From Saccharum officinarum (lineage: Eukaryota; Streptophyta; Magnoliopsida; Poales; Poaceae): a stretch of DNA of 64,000 nt. The stretch covers positions 20,699,063-20,763,062 of the forward strand of contig CM036179.1 of assembly GCA_020631735.1 (NCBI GenBank), read 5' to 3'. The position numbers were made by a program, and so were the translations under genes. Shown here in pieces: positions 30,140 through 39,926 of this stretch; the stretch's first letter is position 1; each line of letters begins with the position of its first letter. The notes under the pieces are model-generated. The model was not told the origin of the DNA. It made no database searches and saw nothing but the letters and a program-made list of their open reading frames with translations.

Positions 30140-32830
30140 ACGTGATTATATTTGGAGGATGGTGCCGAGGCACCAACAAGATCCGTGGCCACGATGTGGC
30201 GATTGGGACGCTTCCAGGCTTGGCGTTCGCTCGTGATGAGCGATGCTATCATGCGGACCAGATCACCAGCGTAATTATTCTATTCCATTGCAAGTTTGGC
30301 AGCCAAGGAATTGGGTGCTTGCATGCATTTACGTGCCCCCATTCAGACCAGACCACATTTCAAGACACAAATGACTTTGGACCAATTGAATTATAAGCCC
30401 CCGCTGATATACTACAGTACATACAATGGTATCAATGGCTGAATTTCCTAAAACCTTCCCCTGATGGTTATGATACAATCTCTCCGTCCTTTCTCCATTA
30501 AACATTTTAGCACCTGCAGTCTTGCCCTTGGATGTTCTTGAAGATGTGAGCTACGGGAAAGGATGAGAGTGGCTCTCCTGGAAGTATATATGCACTTAGA
30601 AGTGATTGATCTTGGATTCCATTCTTGAACGGGATTGCCACATTTCGTTCTAGCATTTCTTCTTCCTCACTTGATTTTGGCTGCATCATATTTGATCCAA
30701 CATTGTTATTTAAAGCTGGTGGATATACAAAGTACAAAATATATAAATATATAGATATAAATAAGCCAACAGATGTGTTTTTTAAGCCAACAGCAAAGAA
30801 GCGAAATCAAGCATAGCAAGAGAGGTTATGACGGAATTTTCTGTTTCACCTGATTACAAAAACTAACTTCCATTATTTACTTTCAGGGTGCATATAATAT
30901 GCCCCCATTCATTTTGGCACGTGTGTTAGTACATGAATGGATTGGTTTCATCTACTTTGCAATTCCAATAGGACAAATACAACTTTGGCCACATCCCGTG
31001 GGTTCCATAAATATCATTATGTTCCATTGCAAGATTTGCAACCACAGAATTGGGTGCTTGCATGCAATTTGTGTAAACCCCGTTCAGACTATATAACCAT
31101 GGTTATGATACAATCTCTTCATCCTATCTCTATTCAACATTTTTGTGCCTACAATCTTCTCACTAGACCATTCGTCAATCTTGAGGATGCGAGCGACAGG
31201 CATGGACGAGTGGCTCCTGGAAGTATATATGCACTTAGAAGTGGTCGATCTTTTATTCGATTCTTGAAGGGGATTGTTATGTTTCATTCTAGCATATTTT
31301 TTTTCTCCTCCAACCTGATTTTTTTTATGCATCAAATATTGTCCTAAATTTTTGTTTAAAACGGTGGATATATGAAGTAAACAATAAAAAACATAAAAAG
31401 TAAACCATGAAAAATATGCATGTGTTTCTTCCAATACCAGGTCGTTGTGTACCCTCTCTATGCTGGTAGCTTGCAACATGCAGGCAAAGTTGCTCATGAA
31501 GATGTCATGAGATGAAGGGCACCTAACTTTGCCATTTCCGAAAAAGAAAACAGGGCATTTAACGACAACAGTCATCTTTAGTAGGGAAAAAAAAGAACCT
31601 AAACTGAAGCCAACAGCAAAGGGAAATCAAGTACAGCAAAAGAGAGGCTTCGGTAAAAGTGGTAATTACGGGATTTCCCCTTTAACCTGGATACAAAGCC
31701 AAACATAAACTCCATGATTTACTTTTAGGGAGCTTGTAAAATATCTCCATTCATTTTTGTGCATGCTTATTAATACATGGATCGATCTTGGCTAGGTTTC
31801 AATGATTTGGGACAAAACAACATTGGTTATATGGCGTGGGTTCCATATATGTTATTATATTCGACTGCAAGATTTGCAGCCACAAAATTGTTTGCTTCCA
31901 TGCATTCACATACCCCTTTCAGACTATAGCCATGGTTATGATACAATCTATTCATCCTTTCTCCATTCAACATTTTGCAACTACAATCTTCTCACTAGGC
32001 CATTGATCGATATTGAGGATGCCAGCGACAGGCAAGGATTAGTGGATCCTAGAAGTATATATGCGCTTAGAAGTGGATGAGGTTGGATTCGATTCTTGAG
32101 GGGGATTGCTATATTTCACTCTAGCGTTTCTTCATTCTCCGCACTTGATTTTTGCGCATCAGATTTTATCCAAAAAAAAAATAAAGATGGTGGATATGTA
32201 AAGTATAACATGATGTTTTAATTTTGAGTGGGTAAGCTAAATTCCATCATCTTAGGAGCGTGGGCAATCTGGAATCACCACAATCGTTGAGTTTTTTATG
32301 GAATTTTGCCAAGCTTGAATGAGGTGCTGGTTTTCATCAGGGAGGAGCTACACCTTTGGTGTTTGGCTGGGGCACAAGGGATCTCTCATCTCTCTTCCCT
32401 TGCGCGGTTGCGCAAGTGATAATTGATGTTTGTGTCATTTTTAATGTTTTGAGTTTAGTGTTCAGCTTGTATTTTCTTGTTCGGGTGTTTTTGCCTGTTT
32501 GTTTTAAGAGTTTCCAATACCAGAATTTTATATATACTCGTGTTAAAGTTTGTTAATCTTAATATTAAACTGAGGTTGTACAATCACCGTTTTATATAAG
32601 TCTCAAACTATGTCTTCATGTACCCTCCCCATGCTGGTGGCTTGCAACAGTGGTGAAGCTGTTCATGGAGATGTCATGAGATGAGGTGCACTTAATTTTG
32701 CCATCTTAGAAAAGAGAATGGCCAACTTTAGTAGCAAAAAAGAACTAAACTTGAAGCCGATAGAAGAGAAGTGAAATCAAGTATATCGAAAAAAGCTTCA
32801 GTAAAAATGGTAATAAGGAATTTTACCTTT
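30140..32830 (+). repeat. Threefold long tandem duplication
   Basis: Three diverged units share ordered landmarks. TTCCATTGCAAG-type words lie at 30283, 31022 and 31860; TATGATACAATCT near 30469, 31106 and 31936; GAAGTATATATGC-CTTAGAAGTG near 30580, 31220 and 32050. Spacing is about 740 then 840 bp. The third unit is lengthened by a LINE-derived piece (32258-32400). No shared open frame survives in the units, so they look non-coding. Confidence 0.85.
32258..32400 (+). pseudogene. LINE reverse-transcriptase C-terminal fragment
   Basis: The frame reads 'WAIWNHHNR', a stop, then 'VFYGILPSLNEVLVFIREEL' and 'LWCLAGA'. This resembles the last segment of plant non-LTR retrotransposon polyproteins. 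It is short and interrupted, and sits within the third tandem unit. Confidence 0.55.
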
Positions 32831-33639
32831 AACTATGCTCATGATCTTTGAGAACAATAACCATACTTTGTGGAATATAAATATTTAACTTACACTAGCC
32901 GGCAAACCTGCAACAAGAAGCTAAATACACCTAAGCTTAAGCCTAACAAAGCGAGAGCAACATAAGTTAAAACTAGGATCATATGACAGCTAGATGATAC
33001 AATATCCGCAACCTTAATAAAGTGCTTAAATGTAAATACAGAATTCAAAGATAGTAATGAGAGAACATCCGAGGTCACGTAGATGGGGTAGGGGGACGAA
33101 TAAGCTTTTCTGAAATATTTTACAAACTAAAGCAGCGGATCGTGTTATTGCCATGTATCCATAATAAGGAATTCAGAGGCTAAAGTTTCGTTTTGAAGTA
33201 AAATTCAATTTATTCCATAGTGTCAACTAAGATGATAGATTAGCAAAGCCTCTTTTAAAAAATGGGGCAAGATTTAACTTTTAAAATACTAAGACAACTT
33301 AGTTCAATGTTTATGATCCATAATAAAAAGTTAAAGAAAAAGGTACTCAATGCTCGAAGGCACCAAGATGTGAACTGTATGTGGAAAAATGAAGACACCA
33401 TAAACTTGGAAGGGTTACATATCATATGAATTTTGCGAAATCATGCAGAAATGTCAATTTGTTGTTTTAACTTTTGCATATTTACTATGACATTTTAGGA
33501 AACACCTTAAGTTCATGAAAGCCCAAAGTAAACTCGTCACAAAAAGATTTGACCAGTTCTGATCTTTCGTTCATTGACCATTGCCATGGGCAGTTCAGCA
33601 CTTATTAGACTGGTAGTCTCACACATAAGCTTGTCAGAG
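32831..33639. other. AT-rich intergenic DNA, nothing recognised
   Basis: There are no frames of note and no transposon ends could be identified. Confidence 0.5.
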
Positions 33640-34405
33640 TAGCAAAACATATATCTCAATGATACGTGTAGACCACAGATGAACAAAACATTGAAACAAA
33701 ACAAAGTAGGAGAAAAATGTGTCTGATACCTGAAATTGCTTGGCATAGTGGAGCTGATGGCACTTTGCTGAGCGATGTGCCCGGAGATGACTGCAATCCA
33801 CATTGTGACATTCCACTCCGTCGCCGCCGCGAATGTTCAGCGTGCTTCTGTCTTGGACTCTTGGTCCCGGGCGACGAGGCGAGCAAGCTGCCGCTGGATA
33901 GCCCAAGGCTGACCACGCCGGCGACGGTCTTGGGCGCCGAGCGAGCAGAGCAGGCGTAGGAGCGGCTCCCGGCGGAGCAATCGCAGGAAGCAGCGGTGCG
34001 ACGTCGGTGCACTCGAAGGTGTGGTTGAGAAGGCGGCACACGTTGCGGTCACGGTGGCCGCCGTCGAGGCTGGGATCCGAGGCGCATAGAAACGGTGGGG
34101 AGAGATGAAGGCAGAGGAGAGATGGTGGCGGCCCACTCCGATTTGCGCGGTGGAGGAGCGAGGACACGGTTGAGGAGAAGAGGCAGCGGCTGCCTGCTGG
34201 TGATGGAGGGAGGAGCAGCGGGGAGAGGAGACGGCGGTGGGCACGGCCGCACGGGAAGAAGCAGCCGCGGTGACGGAGGCGGAGGAGAAAGCTGGGCCGC
34301 TGGCCTGCTTCCTGGCCCAAGCCCAACAGACGTCGCCAGACTGCAGCTGCTTGCCGGCTGGGCCGGACACTCATCCTTCCCGTCCTTTCAGCCCTATAAA
34401 CTTTC
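33640..34405 (-). other. GC-rich segment with overlapping open frames; possible transcript
   Basis: On the minus strand a frame of about 246 codons (34374 to 33634) overlaps other open frames on both strands, all Arg/Ser/Pro/Ala-rich. A donor-like CAG/GTATCA lies near 33731. The composition resembles a first exon of a grass gene. No family is recognised and no frame stands out, so no CDS is called. Confidence 0.3.
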
Positions 34406-34420
34406 GCGTACGAAGCGTTT
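34406..34420 (+). repeat. Left 15-bp direct repeat flanking a retro-insertion
   Basis: GCGTACGAAGCGTTT is repeated exactly at 35207-35221. Confidence 0.75.
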
Positions 34421-35206
34421 AAAAAAAAATAGGGACGAGCTCCCGTCTATTAACCAAGGTCAGCAGATAATTTTACGTTATTACAGCACAGCAGGTGGTA
34501 CTGCCACCTAACACAGTTTAAGAACAGAGTTTCACTCTCCAGCACCAAAGCAGACTAAAAGCTAAACATCTAAAAATCCGTGAACAGAAGAATGACTAAA
34601 GCATCTGCAACCGAACAAAACTTGACGCCAAGAGCTCCAAGCTTGACGTTTCCTCCTCTTTTTAACGTGACCTTCAGCTGGGCACTACATAGGACAGGCC
34701 CGAGCAGATGTTATCTCTCCCCCACCAGCAGTTTGCTGTGGTTACTTCCAGCGAAGCCAAAGCACCTGGGAAGCTTCTTTCTTGATCAGCACCACCTTTT
34801 GTCTCAAAACTTCCTTCTTCTCCTCTGGGCAGAGAATAAAGTCTTATTTAGTTCCTCTCTCAAAAGTTTACACCATATCCCATCGAATGTTTACACACAT
34901 ACATGGAGTATTAAATATAGACTAAAAAATAACTAATTACACATATTGCGACTACTTTGCGAGACGAATCTTTTAAGCCTAATTAGGTCATGATTTGACA
35001 ATAAAGTGCTACAGTAACACATATGTTAATGACAGATTAATTAGGCTAAATAAATTCGTCTCACGGTTTACTCACAGATTCTGTAATTTGTTTTTTTATT
35101 AGTATCCGAACACCCCATGCGACACCCCTCATATGACACTCTAAAACTTTATACCATGAAACTAAACGAGGCATAACCCAGTTTTGCATCATCTAATTTT
35201 CTCTGG
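34421..35206 (-). mobile_element. Probable non-LTR retro-insertion with 15-bp target duplications
   Basis: The 786-bp segment lies between exact 15-bp direct repeats. On the minus strand it ends GGGAGCTCGTCCC followed by a run of T directly at the repeat, as plant SINE/LINE 3' ends do. The other half (about 34845-35176) matches an AT-rich grass MITE (GCGAGACGAATCTTTTAAGC, ending ACTAAACGAGGC), so the insert may be composite. No coding region is seen. Confidence 0.55.
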
Positions 35207-35316
35207 GCGTACGAAGCGTTTTTCAAGTATAAAACGGAAACCCCCATAAATGTTGGTATACAATATTGGGATAATTCTAATTTTCTCTAAAATTTGAAAG
35301 TCGAAATCATTATGTC

Positions 35317-35481
35317 CAGTGGCGGATCTACAGGGGGGCTGGGTGGGCTCCAGCCCCCCTAATGACTGGATTTACCACTAAAAACACTGTAGCAAAAACC
35401 TCAAATCACCGTTAAATCTTCATGCAAATCAACATCTCCATTGTTTTAGACCCCCTTATTCTCATCCTGCATCCGCCACTT
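35317..35481. mobile_element. Short hAT-like MITE, 165 bp
   Basis: The left end CAGTGGCGGATC and the right end, whose complement is AAGTGGCGGATG, are inverted. ATTATGTC is duplicated at 35309-35316 and 35482-35489, the 8 bp expected of hAT elements. Confidence 0.8.
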
Positions 35482-35489
35482 ATTATGTC

Positions 35490-36059
35490 CAGCCAAAAGT
35501 ATAGAAACCAGTGTGTGTAAAAACCAGTGTGTCCGATCGTCGTCGAGCATAGAAACCACTATGTGTAAAATGGACATCAATTTATAAAAAAAAATGCTAG
35601 CAATTTAGCGTGGTGAAAACCGTTTTAAAATTTGATGTTTTAGGGAAAGAATTATCGTAGAAAAACAAAAGAACATGCTATCTAGGAGTACATGCATGCA
35701 ACTTTATCCAAGGATGTCAGGTACTCAGGTGGTGAAAGTGAATGCTCCTGCGTGCGGTTTGTGAGGGCAAGGGGGGCAGGCTGCTTCGTACAGTGAAATG
35801 GTTCCTCCCACCGCGGGCGGTCGTCATCGCCATCGTCCATGGACCATGCATGGATAGCTGGATACCCAGACGCAGCTGTAAAAGCCAAAAGGTTACTCGT
35901 ACGTGTCAGTCGTCGTCCTGGACTGGACCCATCCAGCTCTGTGGTGCGTGCGGCGAGAGGTGGTGAGGTCATCCCGTGCGTAGCGCCCCCGCGGTGGTCG
36001 GCTGGCGTCGTGATGTACGGAATTGCCCGATTTGGACGGCTCACGGTTGTATGTGTTGG
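35490..36059. other. Intergenic DNA without a supported gene
   Basis: A minus-strand frame of 120 codons at 35682-36044 has no recognisable domain, and competing frames occur on the other strand. Confidence 0.4.
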
Positions 36060-36295
36060 GGCCTGTTTAGTTCCTGAAAAATTTTGGGAAATGTTACTGT
36101 AGCAATTTCGTTGTTATTTGACAAATATTATCCAATCATGGTCTAATTAGGCTTAAAAGATTCGTCTCGTCCATTTCGTCTAAACTGTGTAATTAGTTTT
36201 ATTTTTTATCTATATTTAATGTTTCATGCATGCGTCCAAAGATTCGATGTGACGGGGAATCTACTGTTCTTTTGCAAAATTTTCTGGATCGCCTT
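36060..36295. mobile_element. Tourist-like MITE, related to 24561-24803
   Basis: It begins GGCCTGTTTAGTTCC and carries GTAGCAATTTCGTTGTTATT and CCAAAGATTCGATGTGACGG. The right terminus is eroded. Confidence 0.7.
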
Positions 36296-36756
36296 GATGT
36301 TGATGTTGCCGTCCGTCGTAGGGCCGCCAGCCACGGCGGCTCTCATTCTCCAGCTGCTACTTGTACGGCTACGGCTACAGCGACCAGTCTCGACTTTCCG
36401 TAGGAGTAGTACTCCGTACTAGAATGGAACAGTTTCAGTACTGGTTCTCTGGAGTACTCCTACCGCAATCCAGCAGCACGCGCGCACCCGGTTCGCTAGA
36501 GCTTATCGGTCATGGTACAATATTTTTTCTTATAACAAAACAGTATTAGCCGACTTATCAAGGAAAAAAACATTCCATGCCATCCGGCTTCATCACCGTA
36601 ACTTTCGGGATTGAAGACCTCAACTTTGCTGCCATGCCATACCATGCCATCCGGTTTCTTCACCGTAACCCCTCCAGGCCCAGAGACGAAAGATGAAGTG
36701 GTCAATCGCAGTTGAGCGTGAGATCATCACAAGGGCCGGCGGTCGGTGGATGCATG

Positions 36757-36882
36757 CCGTTCGGCTGGAATTATAAGCCGGCTGAAAAACATTGTTGGCT
36801 GATTTTTTGTGAGAGAAAAATACTGTTCCGACTGAAAAAACAAGCTGAATAAGACAGATTATAAGCCAGATGAACAGGGCCA
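36757..36882. mobile_element. MITE of the TTCGCTTGGCT family, copy 3
   Basis: GCCGTTCGGCTGGAATTATA at the left faces AGCCAGATGAACAGGGC at the right. The inside contains GAGAGAAAAATACTGTTCCG. Its order is the inverse of the copy at 29213. Confidence 0.78.
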
Positions 36883-37569
36883 TGGTGCGTTGCCACGGGC
36901 CACGGCCATCTCCAGTTCTCCACTGGTAACCAAGGGGGGTCGAGGTCAACTACCAACTTTGCAACATTTGAAGGCTAATACTCCTAGAATATTAGCGTCC
37001 GTTGCTCTACAACACACGCACGCAGTGGCTTTGGCCTTCATAAATTTCTAGCGAATTTATTTATTTATTCATTCATTTATAAGCTGGGTCACCGTCGATG
37101 AGAAAGGTATATAGGTGTTGCTTGCACCGCAATCTAGCTTGAATGAATCAACAAAAAACAACAGTAATGGGCGAGGAAAATGACAGGTAATAATTGATTA
37201 ACAAGTTACTTGCCCACTTCCTTCCTCGCATCTTCATTGTCGTCTTCGTATCTACGTACGAGTACTGCCTTGATTATTCAGGAGACGCGGTTTTTAATCC
37301 GTAACGTCAGAGCTATTCTCTTTTATGTGATCTTGCGACTTTGATGTTGATGTTACTGTATCTATATATATCTCTTATAAAATTAATTTTTACTATAAGT
37401 TTATCTCAACATGTAAGTTATCAACATCGTCCCTATTAACTACCCACATCATCTCCCATTATTAGTTATGTCATTTCATAAATCGCAAGCTACCCACATC
37501 AAGTTAGTTTCCAAAGCATTGATAGTTTTGTCTGGACACCAGCAAGATTGATAGTTTTGTGTGGGCTAG
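36883..37569. other. AT-rich intergenic DNA, nothing recognised
   Basis: Short repeats of TTTATTTATTCATTCATTT near 37057-37080 and simple sequence; no gene. Confidence 0.5.
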
Positions 37570-37592
37570 CCCCCCCCCCCCCCCCCCCCCCC
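37570..37592. repeat. Poly-C tract (23 C)
   Basis: An uninterrupted run immediately upstream of the LINE fragment. Confidence 0.95.
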
Positions 37593-38000
37593 ACGGGTAC
37601 GCTTCTTTGGGTGGATGTTACTCCATGAAAGCATCCATTGTCAGGTCAACTTACACAACAAGCATGTCCTTGATGACGACATCTGCGAGCTCTGCAGGCA
37701 AGAGGGAGAAACTTGTGACCACCTCATCTTCCGTTGCATAGTTGTCAAAGCATTATGGAACCACCTAGGTTGGCAAAGCCTACCAAACCCAGGGGTTCAC
37801 CCAGACCACAAGGAGCCCCCCCCCCCCCCCCCCCCCTAAAGTTCTCCACGATGCTTCTCTTATGCTGTTGGCACATCTGGAACCACACACATGACGTTGT
37901 CTTTCGCCAACTACAGCCTTGCATGCGACGCCTGCAAGGACTCCTGCCGTCTATGCCTCTATATGGGGCTGTCGTCTACGACCGGAAGATTGCTACATAG
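37593..38000 (+). pseudogene. LINE reverse-transcriptase zinc-binding (zf-RVT) fragment, split by poly-C
   Basis: The frame carries the C-terminal zinc-binding domain of plant LINE proteins: 'KHVLDDDICELCRQEGETCD'-type sequence with CELC...CDHLIFRC spacing, then 'ALWNHLGW'. After a 21-C homopolymer it continues 'FSTMLLLCCWHIWNHTHDVV' and stops at TAG (37998-38000), the expected end of such proteins. The first half reads in one frame and the second in another, so the C tract or a nearby indel shifts the frame. No upstream reverse-transcriptase core is present, so it is a 5'-truncated relic. Confidence 0.78.
37816..37836. repeat. Poly-C tract (21 C) inside the LINE fragment
   Basis: An uninterrupted run within coding-derived sequence, replacing or expanding a few original codons. 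Confidence 0.95.
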
Positions 38001-38192
38001 TTGATATATGGTGTCAAATGTTTGTAATTCAATAGTCTCTTCTCATCCCCTATATGTAATCTCAATGACAATTGGTCTCTGGACTATTTAGGTGCCATGG
38101 CACCCTCCATCTACCGGCTTGCCGGCATCAATGGAAAATTCATTCAGGTGGGGCTCTCACCCCTCGGTGACATCTTTGAAAAAAAAAGTTAG

Positions 38193-38295
38193 TGCTTGTT
38201 CGCTTGAAATTATCAGCCAAATCAGCCAGCCAGCCAGCCAGCAGTGTTTTTCTCTCACAAAAAACCAGTCGGATCAGCCCAAGCGAACAGGCTCT
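38193..38295. mobile_element. MITE of the TTCGCTTGGCT family, copy 4
   Basis: It starts GCTTGTTCGCTTGAAATTAT and ends CAAGCGAACAGGC. The middle has a CAGC run (CAGCCAGCCAGCCAGCAG) and TGTTTTTCTCTCACAAAAAA. Confidence 0.8.
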
Positions 38296-38406
38296 TAGTT
38301 TCATCCCAATTTCTTCGCATTCCTCGTACCAACACGCGGAGTATCTTCCCATTTGATAGAGCTGTGCTCCCATAGTCCGTTCCATGGAAAAAATGGATTT
38401 CATATA

Positions 38407-39156
38407 TCTCTATCTCTACAACTAAAACATATAGATTGTCAACGTCTACCCGGCAGCACCAAAAAATCATGCGATCCTTGATTACCTGGCTGAAAAAAAA
38501 AACCCGTCAATCACGCAAATGTGAAAACATGACCGTCAATCACTCACACAAGGAAGTCAATCACGCGCACCTGGTAAAAAAAATCCCTATAAACACCGCA
38601 TGGAACGTAATGGAAACACGGAAGGAATGTAATCACCCTCACGGAATCACCGGCAGGCAAATAATCACTGCATGGAAACACTGGAAGGCAAGTAAATAAA
38701 ATGAAAAGAGAATTATGAGAAGGGAAAGGAATGTATCGGAATATCACCACACAATGATCATGATCGTGATCCTAATCTCGTCCATCCTTCGCATTGCGCG
38801 TTGATAATTAATACTTTTTTTTCCAAAAAATGAATTGTTGCCATGCCTCATGCATCTGGGCTACGACATTGTAATTCCGAGCATACATGTTTTGGGCAAG
38901 GCAGAGCATGGATAAATTCAATTCGATGCCCAGCAACAAATTTTCAGCCTTTTCCGGCAACTCATGCTTGTCGTAACTTTCAAACAACAACCGCTAAGCC
39001 TAGCTTTTATTTCAGATTCATTACGATAATGAATGTGTTTCTAGACATTATCGTGGTATAACACACGTGCAAAATTGAATTGATATATTCTTAATTTTGA
39101 CATAGCTACCAAACATCTCGTTATGCACCCGTTGCAACGCACGGACACTCATCTAG
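38407..39156 (+). mobile_element. Short non-autonomous Helitron, 750 bp
   Basis: It starts TCTCTATCTCTACAACTAAA after host A. It ends with CCCGTTGCAACGCACGGACA (hairpin-forming) and ATCTAG followed by host T. Both ends match common grass Helitron termini. The inside has repeated CGTCAATCAC words and no transposase. Confidence 0.8.
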
Positions 39157-39620
39157 TAAGTATATAAACATAAATAAAAAAGATTAAATGAAGTGCCATT
39201 GCAAAAGTACTAGTACTAATATTGGACATTTTTGTAAGACAAGTGCGACACTAAAGTCGTATATATCATTAGGGAATATTCTATCACAAGAGATAATAAG
39301 AACTAAGAAATGTCCCACTGCTTTCTTTAGGACTGAGATACGATTATATTCGATTTCTTTTTCCACATAGCTGATAGTGCCTGCCGTTGTTAACGAACAT
39401 GAGAATCAGGCAGCAGTCCCTTTTTTTCAGGAGATGCGAGAAGAAGTGCACAGTGTCCCTTTTTCAAGAGAACCAATGCAAACAACCAGCGCACCATTCA
39501 GATTAGTTAAGCTACTAGTACTCCAGACACAAATGGGAGCATTTGAAGCGTTTAAAATTTAACCGTTAATTAAGAGGTGGCCCGACATTTAATTTCTTAT
39601 TAATCCCTAGGGAAAAAATG
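39157..39620. other. AT-rich intergenic DNA, nothing recognised
   Basis: Only short frames and no element ends. Confidence 0.5.
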
Positions 39621-39622
39621 TA

Positions 39623-39924
39623 CTCTATATGTTCCTGAAACGATCAATTCCTAGCAAATTTAGAAGATTAGCAAACAAGGAAAAAGATTATGTTACCCCT
39701 GGCTGGACATCAATATCTCTGCAGTTGCCGAATAGTCCACCACTCGAATTGGATGGGGATAGGGGAATTTGGGAGTAGGGGGCGTGAAAGAGAGAGAGGG
39801 GAGGGGCTGTGATTTAATGCGACCAAGATTTCGAGGAGGAATAAATTGGCATCCACTTTAGAGGCTGATTCTTCTGTGGACAAAATTTTGCCTTAGGAAT
39901 TGATTCTTTCATGCTCAAAGGGAG
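39623..39924. mobile_element. MITE with TA duplication, family of 43722-44153
   Basis: CTCTATATGTTCCTGAAACG at the left faces GATTCTTTCATGCTCAAAGG and GAG at the right. TA lies on both sides. The inside includes CAATTCCTAG / AGGAATTGATT, matching the second copy. Confidence 0.65.
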
Positions 39925-39926
39925 TA

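Noticed and set aside
33634..34374. 246-codon minus-strand frame as a protein gene
   Set aside because: Several frames on both strands are equally open, the residues are composition-driven and no family is recognised; kept only as a possible transcript.
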